The position numbers and the translations under genes were made by a program. Under the pieces are notes generated by a model. It did no database searches and was not told the origin of the DNA. It saw only the letters and a program-made list of their open reading frames with translations. Shown one piece after another: positions 1-7,118 of a stretch of 8,190 nucleotides of DNA; the first letter of the stretch is position 1; the number at the start of each line of letters is the position of its first letter. Source of the DNA: Clostridia bacterium (lineage in GTDB: Bacteria; Bacillota; Clostridia; Christensenellales; Aristaeellaceae); contig JAFSZW010000105.1 of the NCBI GenBank assembly GCA_017458865.1, forward strand, positions 1 through 8,190, in the 5' to 3' direction.

Positions 1-1
1 G

Positions 2-73
2 CTGCTTGATGTGGATGTTAAGCGGCTTGCAAACCCGTTTGGCGTCAATGAGATCAGGCCTGTGCAGAAATAG
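2..73 (+). CDS. 3' end of an unidentified gene (partial)
   Basis: Reading frame 2 is open from the window edge to a TAG at 71-73 and encodes about 23 residues, with the core DVDVKRLANPFGVNEIRPVQ. The composition is protein-like (mixed charged and hydrophobic residues, few rare codons). The other open frame on this strand gives an Arg/Leu/Trp-rich peptide typical of a shadow frame. The fragment is too short to assign to a family. A short inverted repeat directly follows the stop, as would fit the end of a transcription unit. It is probably the C-terminus of a gene on the same strand, but a non-coding edge cannot be excluded. Confidence 0.45.
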   Translation: MLDVDVKRLANPFGVNEIRPVQK

Positions 74-124
74 AGCCAGGCGCTGGCTGCAATTATAAGG
101 ACGAACGGCTGGCTATTACCGGCC
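74..124 (+). repeat. Two short inverted repeats after the upstream gene, possible weak terminator
   Basis: Immediately after the stop at 71-73 there is a perfect 6-bp inverted repeat, AGCCAG (74-79) and CTGGCT (83-88), with a 3-base loop. A second stem follows: GGCTGG (107-112) and CCGGCC (119-124), with loop CTATTA and one T-G pair. Neither is followed directly by a run of T; the nearest run is TTTTTT about 16 bases further on. They may help end transcription of the upstream gene. This is an inference from position, and the stems are short. Confidence 0.3.
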
Positions 125-207
125 TTCAATAGGGTGCAAGGTTTTTTACTACCAGGTGACAGCAGATTTGCTGCGCTCAGACAGTCAGGTATAAGAAAGG
201 AGACGCT

Positions 208-1386
208 ATGCTTAAGAATGATTTTTGTGGAAATGAGATTTCCCGCCTTGGATTTGGCTGCATGAGGCTGCCCGTGAAACCGGACAAGTCCATTGATGAA
301 CAGGAAGTTCAGAAAATGGTGGACTATGCCATAGCGAACGGTGTCAATTACTTTGATACAGCATGGCCCTATCATAACGGCGAGAGTGAGGTTGTGATCG
401 GAAAGGCGCTGAGCAGATATCCCCGTGAGCAGTGGTATCTGGCGGATAAGTATCCGGGACACCAGATCTCAGACAGCTACAATCCGGCTGAAATCTTCGA
501 GGAGCAGCTGGTGAAGTGCGGTGTGTCCTATTTCGACTATTACCTGCTCCACAACGTGTATGAAAACTCGGTGGGTGTCTATACGGACAAGAGATGGAAC
601 ATTATCGAGTACTTCAAAGAGCAGAAGCGGCTGGGCCGTATCCGGCATCTGGGATTTTCTTCCCATGCGCGTCCGGATACGCTTGAAAAGTTCCTGGATT
701 ACGCCGGGGACTGCATGGAGTTCTGTCAGATCCAGCTCAACTACCTTGACTGGAGTCTGCAGGATGCGGAAGCGAAAGTCAGACTGCTTGCGGATCGCAA
801 AATCCCGATTATCGTGATGGAGCCGCTGCGCGGCGGCAAGCTGGCAGCGCTTGATGCAAGTGATGAGGACAGGCTGAGGGCTCTGCGCCCGAATGAGAGC
901 ATTGCCAGCTGGGCGTTCCGCTGGTTGCAGAGGCTGCCCGATGTGCGCGTGGTCCTGTCAGGCATGTCTGACTTTGCGCAGATGAAGGACAATGTCAGCA
1001 CATTCACTGGTGGCGCACCGCTGACAGCAGATGAGGTGGCGCTGCTTGAGCAGATTGCTGATAAGCTCAAGGATGCTGTTCCCTGCACACGTTGTCGCTA
1101 CTGCTGCGAAGGATGCCCAATGGGACTGGACATTCCCATGCTGATTCACGCATACAATGACCTCAAGTTTGCGGGCAGCATGACCGTTCCCATGCAGATG
1201 GATGCCCTGCCCGATGACAAGCGCCCGTCTGCATGTATAGGCTGCGGTGCCTGTGCGGCAATCTGTCCTCAGAAAATCGACATCCCGTCCGTGATGTCAG
1301 ATCTTGCAGAACGCATTTCAAAGATGGGCACCTGGGCAGAGATCTGCCGCCAGAGAGAGGCAGCGGCAAAGGCCAGGAAGGCATAA
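208..1386 (+). CDS. Aldo/keto reductase with C-terminal two-[4Fe-4S] ferredoxin domain
   Basis: This is a predicted cytoplasmic oxidoreductase of 392 residues. Residues 1 to about 285 form an aldo/keto reductase barrel. The N-terminal strand reads RLGFGCMRLPV, and the usual catalytic tetrad is visible as D50, Y55, K81 and H115 (in FDTAWPYHNG, ADKYP and YLLHNV). A C-terminal ferredoxin-like domain carries two classical CxxCxxCxxxCP motifs: C293, C296, C299, C303 and C343, C346, C349, C353. It therefore probably binds two [4Fe-4S] clusters, which suggests electron exchange with ferredoxin rather than simple NADPH-only chemistry. This architecture is common in anaerobic Firmicutes (the COG1453-type group), and the substrate is generally unknown. 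The start is supported by GAAAGGAGA just upstream of ATG 208. A strong terminator follows the stop, so it probably ends its own transcript. The family call is firm; the substrate is not known. Confidence 0.95.
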   Translation: MLKNDFCGNEISRLGFGCMRLPVKPDKSIDEQEVQKMVDYAIANGVNYFDTAWPYHNGESEVVIGKALSRYPREQWYLADKYPGHQISDSYNPAEIFEEQLVKCGVSYFDYYLLHNVYENSVGVYTDKRWNIIEYFKEQKRLGRIRHLGFSSHARPDTLEKFLDYAGDCMEFCQIQLNYLDWSLQDAEAKVRLLADRKIPIIVMEPLRGGKLAALDASDEDRLRALRPNESIASWAFRWLQRLPDVRVVLSGMSDFAQMKDNVSTFTGGAPLTADEVALLEQIADKLKDAVPCTRCRYCCEGCPMGLDIPMLIHAYNDLKFAGSMTVPMQMDALPDDKRPSACIGCGACAAICPQKIDIPSVMSDLAERISKMGTWAEICRQREAAAKARKA

Positions 1387-1415
1387 GGACGCACCTGAAC
1401 ACAGGTTTCAGACCC

Positions 1416-1457
1416 AAAAGCACACAGTATGCAATTTCTCTGCTGTGTGCTTTTTCG
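1416..1457 (+). terminator. Rho-independent terminator after the aldo/keto reductase gene
   Basis: A perfect 12-bp stem is formed by AAAAGCACACAG (1416-1427) and CTGTGTGCTTTT (1443-1454), with a 15-base loop. The right arm runs into TTTTTC. It lies 29 bases past the stop codon at 1386. The A-run on the left arm would act as a U-run on the other strand, so the hairpin could also stop transcription from the right. A smaller hairpin, ACCTG-AACA-CAGGT, sits at 1393-1406, between the stop and this terminator. Confidence 0.85.
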
Positions 1458-1535
1458 TAAAATGATCTGAAAAGAGCCTGCCAGGAAGCGCGCTTATAAA
1501 CAAAGGCAGCCGACCATAAAATCAGGACGAGGTGG

Positions 1536-2810
1536 ATGACGATGGAACAAAGAGTATTCACTGCGATACGCCCGTTATATTCATCAACCTGGGAAAAATC
1601 CAAACGAAATCAGGATCCGGATTCGATGAGAGACCTGATCGATCCAACCGTATTGCGTCATGCTTTGGATACCACCATGCAGCGGTATCCATACTTCTGT
1701 GTTGAACTTCAGAAGAAAGAGGGGCAGTATGTCTTTTTGGATAACCCCCGCCCTGTTGTAATCAGCAATTCTCTTCATGGCGTCGAACTGAATGCTGCAG
1801 AGTCCAACTATCACATGATCGCTTTTGCGTATCAGGATAACTGGATCATTCTGGATGTGTTCCATGGGCTGACAGATGCAACCGGTGCATATGAGGTGAT
1901 CCGTACGCTTCTTTACTACTACTGTTCGGAGCGGTACGGGGTTGAGCTGAAGGATGATGGAATCCGTCTTGCCGGAGATGAGATCTCCATGGAAGAATGG
2001 GTGGATCCCGTTGAAACGGCGATAGATCTTCCGATGCCAACACGTTCTGAAACGCCGAAAGCACTGAACGTCGTCGAATATGCAAAGCTCCAGGATGACC
2101 GGAAAAAGATGGTTTACAGTATCGCGTTAGACGAAGCGGAGTTTATACATTTCAGCATGGACAATGATGGCAGCCCGGGAACCATTACAGCGCTGTTCAT
2201 CAGCCGGGCTGTTGCAAAACTGTTTCCCACGGCGACAGATCCCATCAGGGTTTCGCTGTGCGTAAACCAGAGAAAAGCCTTGCATAAGCCTCTGGCGCAT
2301 CAAAGTCTGGTCGGAGCTGTCATGCTTGAGTATAAGGACAAGATGCGTGACTGGCCCCTTAACAGGCAGGCGACGGCGTATCGGGGGATGGTTTTTGCAC
2401 AGACGCGGGATGAGGCCGTACTTGCCCAGGCCAACGGTTTAAAGGGGCTGAATCAGATGATCCTGTCCAAAGAAACTGACCAGGAACGTCTTGGCATTGT
2501 GGCGTATTTTGGAAAATCATCAGATCATCTGATGACTGCTTCAGTCAGTTATACAGGCAAGGCAAATTACAAAGAAGCTGAAAAGTATATCCGGGACTTC
2601 AGAACGTGGACGGTCGTTTCACAGCATTATCCGCTCGTCGAGATCGCGGCAGTGAACGGTCGCTTTACACTCGATTTCATTCAGCCGTTCTCAAATCCGC
2701 TGCTTGTGAACGCATTCCTCAAAGAACTTGAGGATAACGGTATCACCTACGATCTGCAGGACGTGTCGGAACTGGAATTACCGAACATCCTGCTTTCGTG
2801 GAGCAGGTGA
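1536..2810 (+). CDS. Condensation-domain / alcohol acetyltransferase-like protein
   Basis: This is a stand-alone protein of 424 residues that looks like a member of the chloramphenicol acetyltransferase / NRPS condensation / PapA superfamily, as seen in clostridial 'alcohol acetyltransferase' annotations. Visible landmarks are an N-terminal substrate-lobe helix (RHALDTTMQRYPYF, 41-54), the active-site region FHGLTDATGAYE (109-120) with an HxxxD core at H110 and D114, VNQRK with N244 and R246, VSYTGKA (337-343), and a C-terminal FIQPF...FLKELEDNGITY block. The acyl donor and acceptor are unknown. The usual glycine after the motif Asp is alanine here. No carrier-protein or adenylation domain is attached, so it is not a normal NRPS module. 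The start is uncertain: AGGACGAGG at 1524-1532 could serve ATG 1536 or ATG 1542 (M3). I see no clear promoter beyond a TATAAA at 1495-1500. It stands alone between the terminator and the transporter gene. The superfamily is fairly sure; the activity is not. Confidence 0.75.
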   Translation: MTMEQRVFTAIRPLYSSTWEKSKRNQDPDSMRDLIDPTVLRHALDTTMQRYPYFCVELQKKEGQYVFLDNPRPVVISNSLHGVELNAAESNYHMIAFAYQDNWIILDVFHGLTDATGAYEVIRTLLYYYCSERYGVELKDDGIRLAGDEISMEEWVDPVETAIDLPMPTRSETPKALNVVEYAKLQDDRKKMVYSIALDEAEFIHFSMDNDGSPGTITALFISRAVAKLFPTATDPIRVSLCVNQRKALHKPLAHQSLVGAVMLEYKDKMRDWPLNRQATAYRGMVFAQTRDEAVLAQANGLKGLNQMILSKETDQERLGIVAYFGKSSDHLMTASVSYTGKANYKEAEKYIRDFRTWTVVSQHYPLVEIAAVNGRFTLDFIQPFSNPLLVNAFLKELEDNGITYDLQDVSELELPNILLSWSR

Positions 2811-3025
2811 GAAGATAGGATTCGTTGCATACGGCAAATCTGTTTTGTCAGATAATGAACGGGGAACGGCAGTACAGGGATGCCCAGAATGGGACTTGAT
2901 CCTGTCTCCGGTCACTCTGTGCTTCATCACTGCCAGGTAATGGTTCTGCTGCGCAGATCATGAAAACCAGGGACGGGAAAATCCTGGCAACACTTATTCG
3001 GGTTTTTCAGGAAATCGGGGACAAT
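2811..3025. other. Intergenic region upstream of the transporter gene
   Basis: This stretch of about 215 bp has no convincing gene. The reading frame that continues from the shadow frame of the upstream gene stops at 2940 and reads like noise. A -10-like GATAAT is at 2851-2856, but no good -35 sits 16-18 bases before it; TTGCAT at 2825-2830 is 20 bases away. CCAGG and CCTGG around 2968-2988 could form a short stem, with no T-run after it. I see no riboswitch or tRNA-like fold by eye. Confidence 0.4.
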
Positions 3026-3919
3026 ATGGGAAAGAAAGCATTACTTGGAAACATTCTGCTGACCCTTGTGGCAATGATCTGGGGAACCGCCTTTGTCTTT
3101 CAGCGCGTCGGAATGGACTATATTGAGCCGATTACCTTCAATGCGTCCCGGATGACACTGGCTGCATTGGCACTTGGCATTGTTTCAGCTGTTCAGATCA
3201 GAAAAAACGGTTTCAGAAACCGGGATGATATCAGGTACACGGTTATCGGCGGGATATGCTGCGGCTGTTTCCTGGCATTTGCCAGCATATTTCAGCAGAT
3301 GGGCATTGTTTACACGACAGCCGGGAAAGCCGGTTTTATCACTGCAATGTACATGCTGCTTGTACCTGTCATAAACGCAGTGCTGTTCAGGCGGCATAAC
3401 CCATGGCCTGTCTGGCTGGCTGTTCTGCTCGGGGTGATCGGGATGTATTTCCTGTGCATGAGAGACAGCTTCCGCCTGACGCAGGGGGATACACTGGTTT
3501 GTATTTGTGCGTTTCTGTTCAGCGGGCATATCCTGTGCTGCGATTATTTCGCAGATAAAGGCAATCCGATCTGCATGTCCGCGGTCCAGTTTCTGACAAC
3601 AGCTGTCATCTCGTGGGTCGCGGCTTTCCTCATGGAGTCACCGGGTCCGGAGAAAATTCTGTCTGCAACTGTGCCGATCCTTTACTGCGGCCTGATGTCC
3701 GGGGGCGTTGGCTTTACCCTCCAGATAGTCGCTCAGCGATATACGGACCCAACAGTTGCCTCACTGCTCATGAGCCTTGAATCGGTCTTTGCCGTGATCG
3801 CCGGTGCGCTCATTCTGCATGAGCAGATGAGTGCACGCGAGCTGCTCGGATGTGTCATCATGTTTGCGGCCATTATCATGGTCCAACTGCCTCAGAAAGA
3901 GGCAAAAGCATCCAAATGA
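3026..3919 (+). CDS. EamA / DMT-superfamily membrane transporter
   Basis: This is a predicted inner-membrane permease of the drug/metabolite transporter superfamily with two EamA repeats and about ten hydrophobic helices. From ATG 3026 it is 297 residues, the normal size for the family. The first helix (GNILLTLVAMIWGTAFVF) carries the family's typical WG near its end. The second half has the characteristic PTVASLLMSLESVFAVIAGA segment and the ILHEQ turn before the last helix. The substrate is unknown; family members export amino acids, nucleotides or other small metabolites. I place the start at ATG 3026 because TCGGGG lies 5 bases before it and the next residues begin the first helix at once. 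An upstream in-frame ATG at 2960 would add 22 polar residues and has no ribosome binding site. The flanking gaps (215 and 252 bp) suggest a single-gene unit. Confidence 0.9.
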   Translation: MGKKALLGNILLTLVAMIWGTAFVFQRVGMDYIEPITFNASRMTLAALALGIVSAVQIRKNGFRNRDDIRYTVIGGICCGCFLAFASIFQQMGIVYTTAGKAGFITAMYMLLVPVINAVLFRRHNPWPVWLAVLLGVIGMYFLCMRDSFRLTQGDTLVCICAFLFSGHILCCDYFADKGNPICMSAVQFLTTAVISWVAAFLMESPGPEKILSATVPILYCGLMSGGVGFTLQIVAQRYTDPTVASLLMSLESVFAVIAGALILHEQMSARELLGCVIMFAAIIMVQLPQKEAKASK

Positions 3920-4171
3920 GCTCAGACATTCGGCAGCCACAGAGATGGTGACAGAGAGTTATCGGAATGGGTCGGTATAGGTCGTGCCCGCATTGCGTGA
4001 CCTGCAGGCAAGGGATGCGCGTGATGGGGAATTAAGCCCCAATAGGGACAGATGCAGCAGCGCATGACAAAGATAGCACGGCGAGGCAGATGCCGAAACA
4101 GAGAGAAACGGCAGCATAACTTTGCCGGTATATGTCGGAAACGGATATGGTACAGTACACAGGGAGGCATT
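3920..4171. other. Intergenic region with possible weak promoter for the small gene
   Basis: This 252-bp region has no convincing gene; the in-frame upstream extension of the small gene (4052-4171) is Arg-rich and lacks a ribosome binding site. A small stem TGGGG/CCCCA (4025-4029 and 4037-4041) has a 7-base loop. A possible sigma-A promoter is TTGCCG (4122-4127) and TATGGT (4146-4151) with 18-base spacing, each matching 4 of 6 consensus bases. It would start transcription only about 14 bases before the start codon, so it is weak evidence. Confidence 0.3.
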
Positions 4172-4450
4172 ATGAATCAGGTATGGTCAGACGCGAGGAA
4201 CCGGCTTGTAGACGCTGTCACCTCAATCGGGTTTTCCGCAGAACTGGCGGATCTCATGGCCCGTCAGCTTGGCAGCCCAAAGGCGATAGACCGCATGACG
4301 TCCTATGTCCGGCAGGTGAGGCCCAAAAGTGAGGAAATGCTGGTGGATGAGATGCTCACCATCTGTGCAGAGGTAGATGCCTGGAAGCAGAAAAAGGCGA
4401 GCGAGGCGGCACAGGCCAGCTACAATGCCAGGCTGTTTTCAAGGCGCTGA
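4172..4450 (+). CDS. Small conserved-looking protein of unknown function (92 aa)
   Basis: This is a soluble, mostly helical protein of 92 residues with no signal peptide or membrane segment. The sequence is rich in patterned helices: an N-terminal helix with WSDARNRLVDAV, a GFSAELADLMARQLGSP segment (20-36), RMTSYVRQVRP (41-51), then an acidic EEMLVDEMLTICAEVDAWKQKK helix (54-75) and a basic tail. It resembles a small unnamed family I have seen in Clostridia genomes, but I cannot give a function. I chose ATG 4172 because AGGGAGG (4161-4167) lies 4 bases upstream. The longer frame from 4052 adds 40 Arg-rich residues with no binding site. The gene stands alone between the transporter gene and the sugar-kinase operon. 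It carries no DNA-binding or catalytic motif that I recognise. Confidence 0.75.
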   Translation: MNQVWSDARNRLVDAVTSIGFSAELADLMARQLGSPKAIDRMTSYVRQVRPKSEEMLVDEMLTICAEVDAWKQKKASEAAQASYNARLFSRR

Positions 4451-4652
4451 TCTTTTTCATAAACCCTGAAAAAAGCCGGGTGGGCGCGGAGTTCTATCCA
4501 CTGACGGCCTTCCCTGAATCAAAGCTGTACCGTCCCTGGAAACGCTGCAGCAATGGGTACTGGCCATGCTTTTTACACGCTCAGACGGGTCTGCTCCTAT
4601 TGAGAAATGCTGGCCGGCGGCTTTAAGTCAGGTCCGGGAAACGAGGTAAAGG
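4451..4652. promoter_or_regulatory. Upstream region of the sugar-kinase operon with a weak cre-like box
   Basis: This 202-bp region has no gene I can support. TGGAAACGCTGCAG (4537-4550) matches the left half and centre of the CcpA catabolite-response element (TGWAARCGYTWNCW) but diverges in the right half. It overlaps the palindrome GCTGCAGC (4544-4551), so it could equally be a LacI-type operator or chance. The most likely promoter pieces are TTTACA (4572-4577) or TTGAGA (4600-4605), but neither has a good -10 at proper spacing. I see no clear terminator for the small gene. Confidence 0.25.
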
Positions 4653-5588
4653 ATGCAAAAATGGGATGTTTTTGTCATGGGTGACATCAACATAGATCTT
4701 GTGGTTCCGGGCGTTGAGACATTGCCGCCTATGGGCAGTGAGATGGTCATCCCGGCCATGCCGACGTTTGTGGGCGGCGGGGCGGCGCTCTTTGCCATGG
4801 GGACAGCAAAGCTAGGAATGAAGACGGTCTTTCAGGGCAGGATTGGCAGGGATCCATATGGGGCATTTATCCGCCAGGAGATCCGGCGCGTTGGCGTCGA
4901 CGATACGCTGCTCCATGATGATGAGCGCCCAACCGGCATTTCCATCTGCTTCACGGGCCCCAGGGATCGCTGCTTTGTAACCTGTGCCGGCACCAATGAC
5001 GGTCTGAGCCTTGACGAGCTTAACCTGGATGAGGTCCGGAACGCGCGGCATATCCATCTGACGGGCTATCAGGGGGCGGCAAACCACGATGAATACAAAC
5101 GGACCCTGATAAATATCCGGGAAATGGGAAATATAACCGTTTCAATGGATGTCGGATGGGACCCGACCGGTGAGTGGCCGGAGGCCATTTGTGAGCTGTT
5201 TCCGCTGATTGACATCGTGCTGATGAATGAGACAGAATGCCTGCATTACATGCGGCGCGAGACGGTGCATACGTGTGCGGCACGCATTGCCGAATCAGCG
5301 GGGATGGCAGTCATAAAGCTTGGCAGCCGGGGCAGCCTTGCCTGTCGTAGCGGGAGGATACTGGAGGTTCCGGCTTTTCGCGTTGAGGCGGTAGATACCA
5401 CAGGCGCAGGGGATTCGTTTAACGCAGGCTTTATCAGTGCGTATTTGAGGGGCGAGAACACTGAGATTTGCCTTATGACCGGTAATGCATGCGGTGCGCT
5501 TTCGGTGACCGCTATGGGCGGGAATACGGCATTTCCTGCAGCGGAACAGCTCGAGCAGTTTCTGGCAGCACACGGGAAGCGGAACTGA
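4653..5588 (+). CDS. PfkB-family (ribokinase-like) sugar kinase
   Basis: This is a cytoplasmic ATP-dependent carbohydrate kinase of 311 residues, the standard length for ribokinase/PfkB enzymes. The N-terminus DVFVMGDINIDLVV (5-18) has the usual substrate-binding Asp pair (D11 and D15). A GGGAALFAMGTAKLG segment (41-55) is the first PfkB signature region. N192-E-T-E195 is the NxxE magnesium/phosphate motif, and VIKLGSRGS (220-228) is the strand and turn near the nucleotide. DTTGAGDSFNAGF (248-260) is the second signature, with anion hole G251-A252-G253 and catalytic base D254. All key residues are present, so it should be active. The substrate cannot be told from sequence; the family covers ribose, fructose, 2-keto-3-deoxygluconate, nucleosides and others. 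The start at 4653 has GAGG at 4643-4646. It appears to open an operon with GH4, an unknown protein and a PHP enzyme, which suggests a role in glycoside or sugar-phosphate metabolism. Confidence 0.93.
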   Translation: MQKWDVFVMGDINIDLVVPGVETLPPMGSEMVIPAMPTFVGGGAALFAMGTAKLGMKTVFQGRIGRDPYGAFIRQEIRRVGVDDTLLHDDERPTGISICFTGPRDRCFVTCAGTNDGLSLDELNLDEVRNARHIHLTGYQGAANHDEYKRTLINIREMGNITVSMDVGWDPTGEWPEAICELFPLIDIVLMNETECLHYMRRETVHTCAARIAESAGMAVIKLGSRGSLACRSGRILEVPAFRVEAVDTTGAGDSFNAGFISAYLRGENTEICLMTGNACGALSVTAMGGNTAFPAAEQLEQFLAAHGKRN

Positions 5589-5672
5589 GCGGCTGCATGG
5601 CCGGATGGGGAATCCAGCAGGAATGTTTGACGCAGATTATCGGGTTATCCGGTTGGCGAAAGGACGAGGCGT

Positions 5673-7061
5673 ATGACAATCTGTATTCTTGGCGGCGGCG
5701 GTGTTCGCACGGTGATTTTCATTAATGGACTGCTGAAACGCTGCAAAACACTTCACATCCATGAGGTTGTGCTGTATGACACGGATCACGAGAAACTGGA
5801 AATCATCGGGAAACTCTGCCAGTATGTGGTCAGGCGGGAACACGGGGATCTTCTTGTCCGCTATGTGACGGATCCGGTTGAGGCCATTCGCGGGGCGGAT
5901 TACATTGTAACGACGCTGCGGGTTGGCGGTGATCACGCGCGTGTCATGGATGAGCGCCTGGCGCTTCGCCGCGGGGTGATTGGCCAGGAAACGACAGGCG
6001 TCGGCGGCTTTTCCATGGCGGTGAGGACAATTCCCGTCCTGCTTGACTATATGAAGCTTGTCAAAGCCCATGCAAAGCAGGCGCTTGTTTTCAATTTCAC
6101 CAATCCGTCCGGTCTGGTCACTCAGGCCCTGCACAGTGCCGGCTATGACCTGGTCATTGGAATCTGTGATGCACCGAGCAGCATGAAATACCGGATGGCC
6201 AGGTACCTGAGTGTGCCGGAGGATGATCTGTATACGGAGTTTTTCGGCCTCAATCATCTGTCGTGGATTAAAAAGGTTGAGATCCGAAACCCGGACGGAA
6301 CATGGGAGGAGATCAGCCGAAAGCTGCTCATGGACGACAACTTCCTGCAGGGTATCCAGGAACTTGAGGTCTTTGATCCCGCAGTTCTCCGGGAAACCGG
6401 ACTGTTGCCCAATGAGTACCTGTTCTATTACTATCACAGGGAACGGGCGCTTGAGAACATGCTCAGTGCACCAAAACTGCGCGGGGAGACGATTGAGGCG
6501 GTCAATCGCGAAATGTTTGCGGCGCTCAAGGGCATGGATCCTGAGCAGGAACCAGAGGAGATGCTGCAGACTTTTCTTTTCGGCATGCAGATGCGGGAAA
6601 ATTCCTACATGTCAGTGGAATCCGGCGGATCTGTCCGCCCTTTGCTGGCGCGGGGGACGCTGCCCATTCCGGAGGGCATGGGATATGCTGGGGTCATGCT
6701 TGACTGCATAGAGGGTTTGCAGCAAGATGAGGCGCGGTTTATTACCCTGTCCGTAAAAAACAACGGAAGCCTGCCCTGCCTCAGGGACGATGACGTGGTC
6801 GAGATGACCTGCAGCGTATCACGAAAGGGCATTGTACCAGTTCCGCAAAGCGACATCCCTGAGTTCTGCGAAACCTATATCCGGCTGATCAAGCGGTATG
6901 AGCGGCTGACGGTGGAAGCCATCCGCGAAAACAGCGCTTTATTGGCAAGGAATGCACTGGCCCTGCATCCGCTCATCAATTCATGGTCGCTGGCCGGACA
7001 ACTGCTCAGTGACTACAGGGAAGTCTATGGGAATGCCATTCCTGGCGGCGCAGCCAGGTGA
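5673..7061 (+). CDS. Glycoside hydrolase family 4, probable 6-phospho-beta-glucosidase
   Basis: This is a cytoplasmic GH4 enzyme of 462 residues, slightly longer than the usual 430-450. GH4 enzymes cleave glycosides by an NAD+- and divalent-metal-dependent oxidation/elimination route. The N-terminal Rossmann segment reads ICILGGGGVRTVIFINGL (3-20). GQETTGVGGFSMAVRTIP (104-121) is the highly conserved GH4 block. N144 lies in NFTNPSG. C165 in CDAP and H195 in FGLNHLSW are the expected metal ligands. LPNEYLFYYY (245-254) supplies the likely catalytic-base Tyr (Y249). The GLNHLSW form fits 6-phospho-beta-glucosidases better than alpha-types. The CDAP motif differs from the CNVP form I associate with beta-enzymes, so the exact sugar is uncertain. 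The start at 5673 follows AGGACGAGG (5661-5669). It lies 84 bp after the kinase gene with no terminator between them. No PTS gene is visible. Confidence 0.92.
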   Translation: MTICILGGGGVRTVIFINGLLKRCKTLHIHEVVLYDTDHEKLEIIGKLCQYVVRREHGDLLVRYVTDPVEAIRGADYIVTTLRVGGDHARVMDERLALRRGVIGQETTGVGGFSMAVRTIPVLLDYMKLVKAHAKQALVFNFTNPSGLVTQALHSAGYDLVIGICDAPSSMKYRMARYLSVPEDDLYTEFFGLNHLSWIKKVEIRNPDGTWEEISRKLLMDDNFLQGIQELEVFDPAVLRETGLLPNEYLFYYYHRERALENMLSAPKLRGETIEAVNREMFAALKGMDPEQEPEEMLQTFLFGMQMRENSYMSVESGGSVRPLLARGTLPIPEGMGYAGVMLDCIEGLQQDEARFITLSVKNNGSLPCLRDDDVVEMTCSVSRKGIVPVPQSDIPEFCETYIRLIKRYERLTVEAIRENSALLARNALALHPLINSWSLAGQLLSDYREVYGNAIPGGAAR

Positions 7062-7118
7062 TCCGGCCGTTTTGACGATTTGTGCTGTGCATCGGGACAT
7101 GTGAACAGGAGGGAGTCC

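Noticed and set aside
168..195. Promoter TTGCTG / TATAAG upstream of the reductase gene
   Set aside because: Transcription would begin about 6 bases before the ATG and lose the AAAGGAG ribosome binding site; the -35 matches only 3 of 6.
2960..3025. Longer N-terminus for the EamA transporter (start at 2960)
   Set aside because: It has no ribosome binding site and would add 22 polar residues before the first helix; ATG 3026 fits the family.
3888..3904. Hairpin TGCCTC-AGAAA-GAGGCA as a terminator of the transporter gene
   Set aside because: It lies inside the end of the coding sequence and is followed by A-rich sequence, not a T-run.
4052..4171. 40-residue N-terminal extension of the small gene
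   Set aside because: It is Arg-rich and not protein-like, and AGGGAGG is placed correctly for ATG 4172.
4463..4481. Terminator for the small gene
   Set aside because: Only a 4-bp ACCC/GGGT stem is available, and there is no T-run after it.
5637..6437. 266-residue open frame on the - strand
   Set aside because: It lies entirely over the well-supported kinase-GH4 junction and GH4 N-terminus. Its protein shows no family motif, and it arises from the codon bias of GH4 read backwards.
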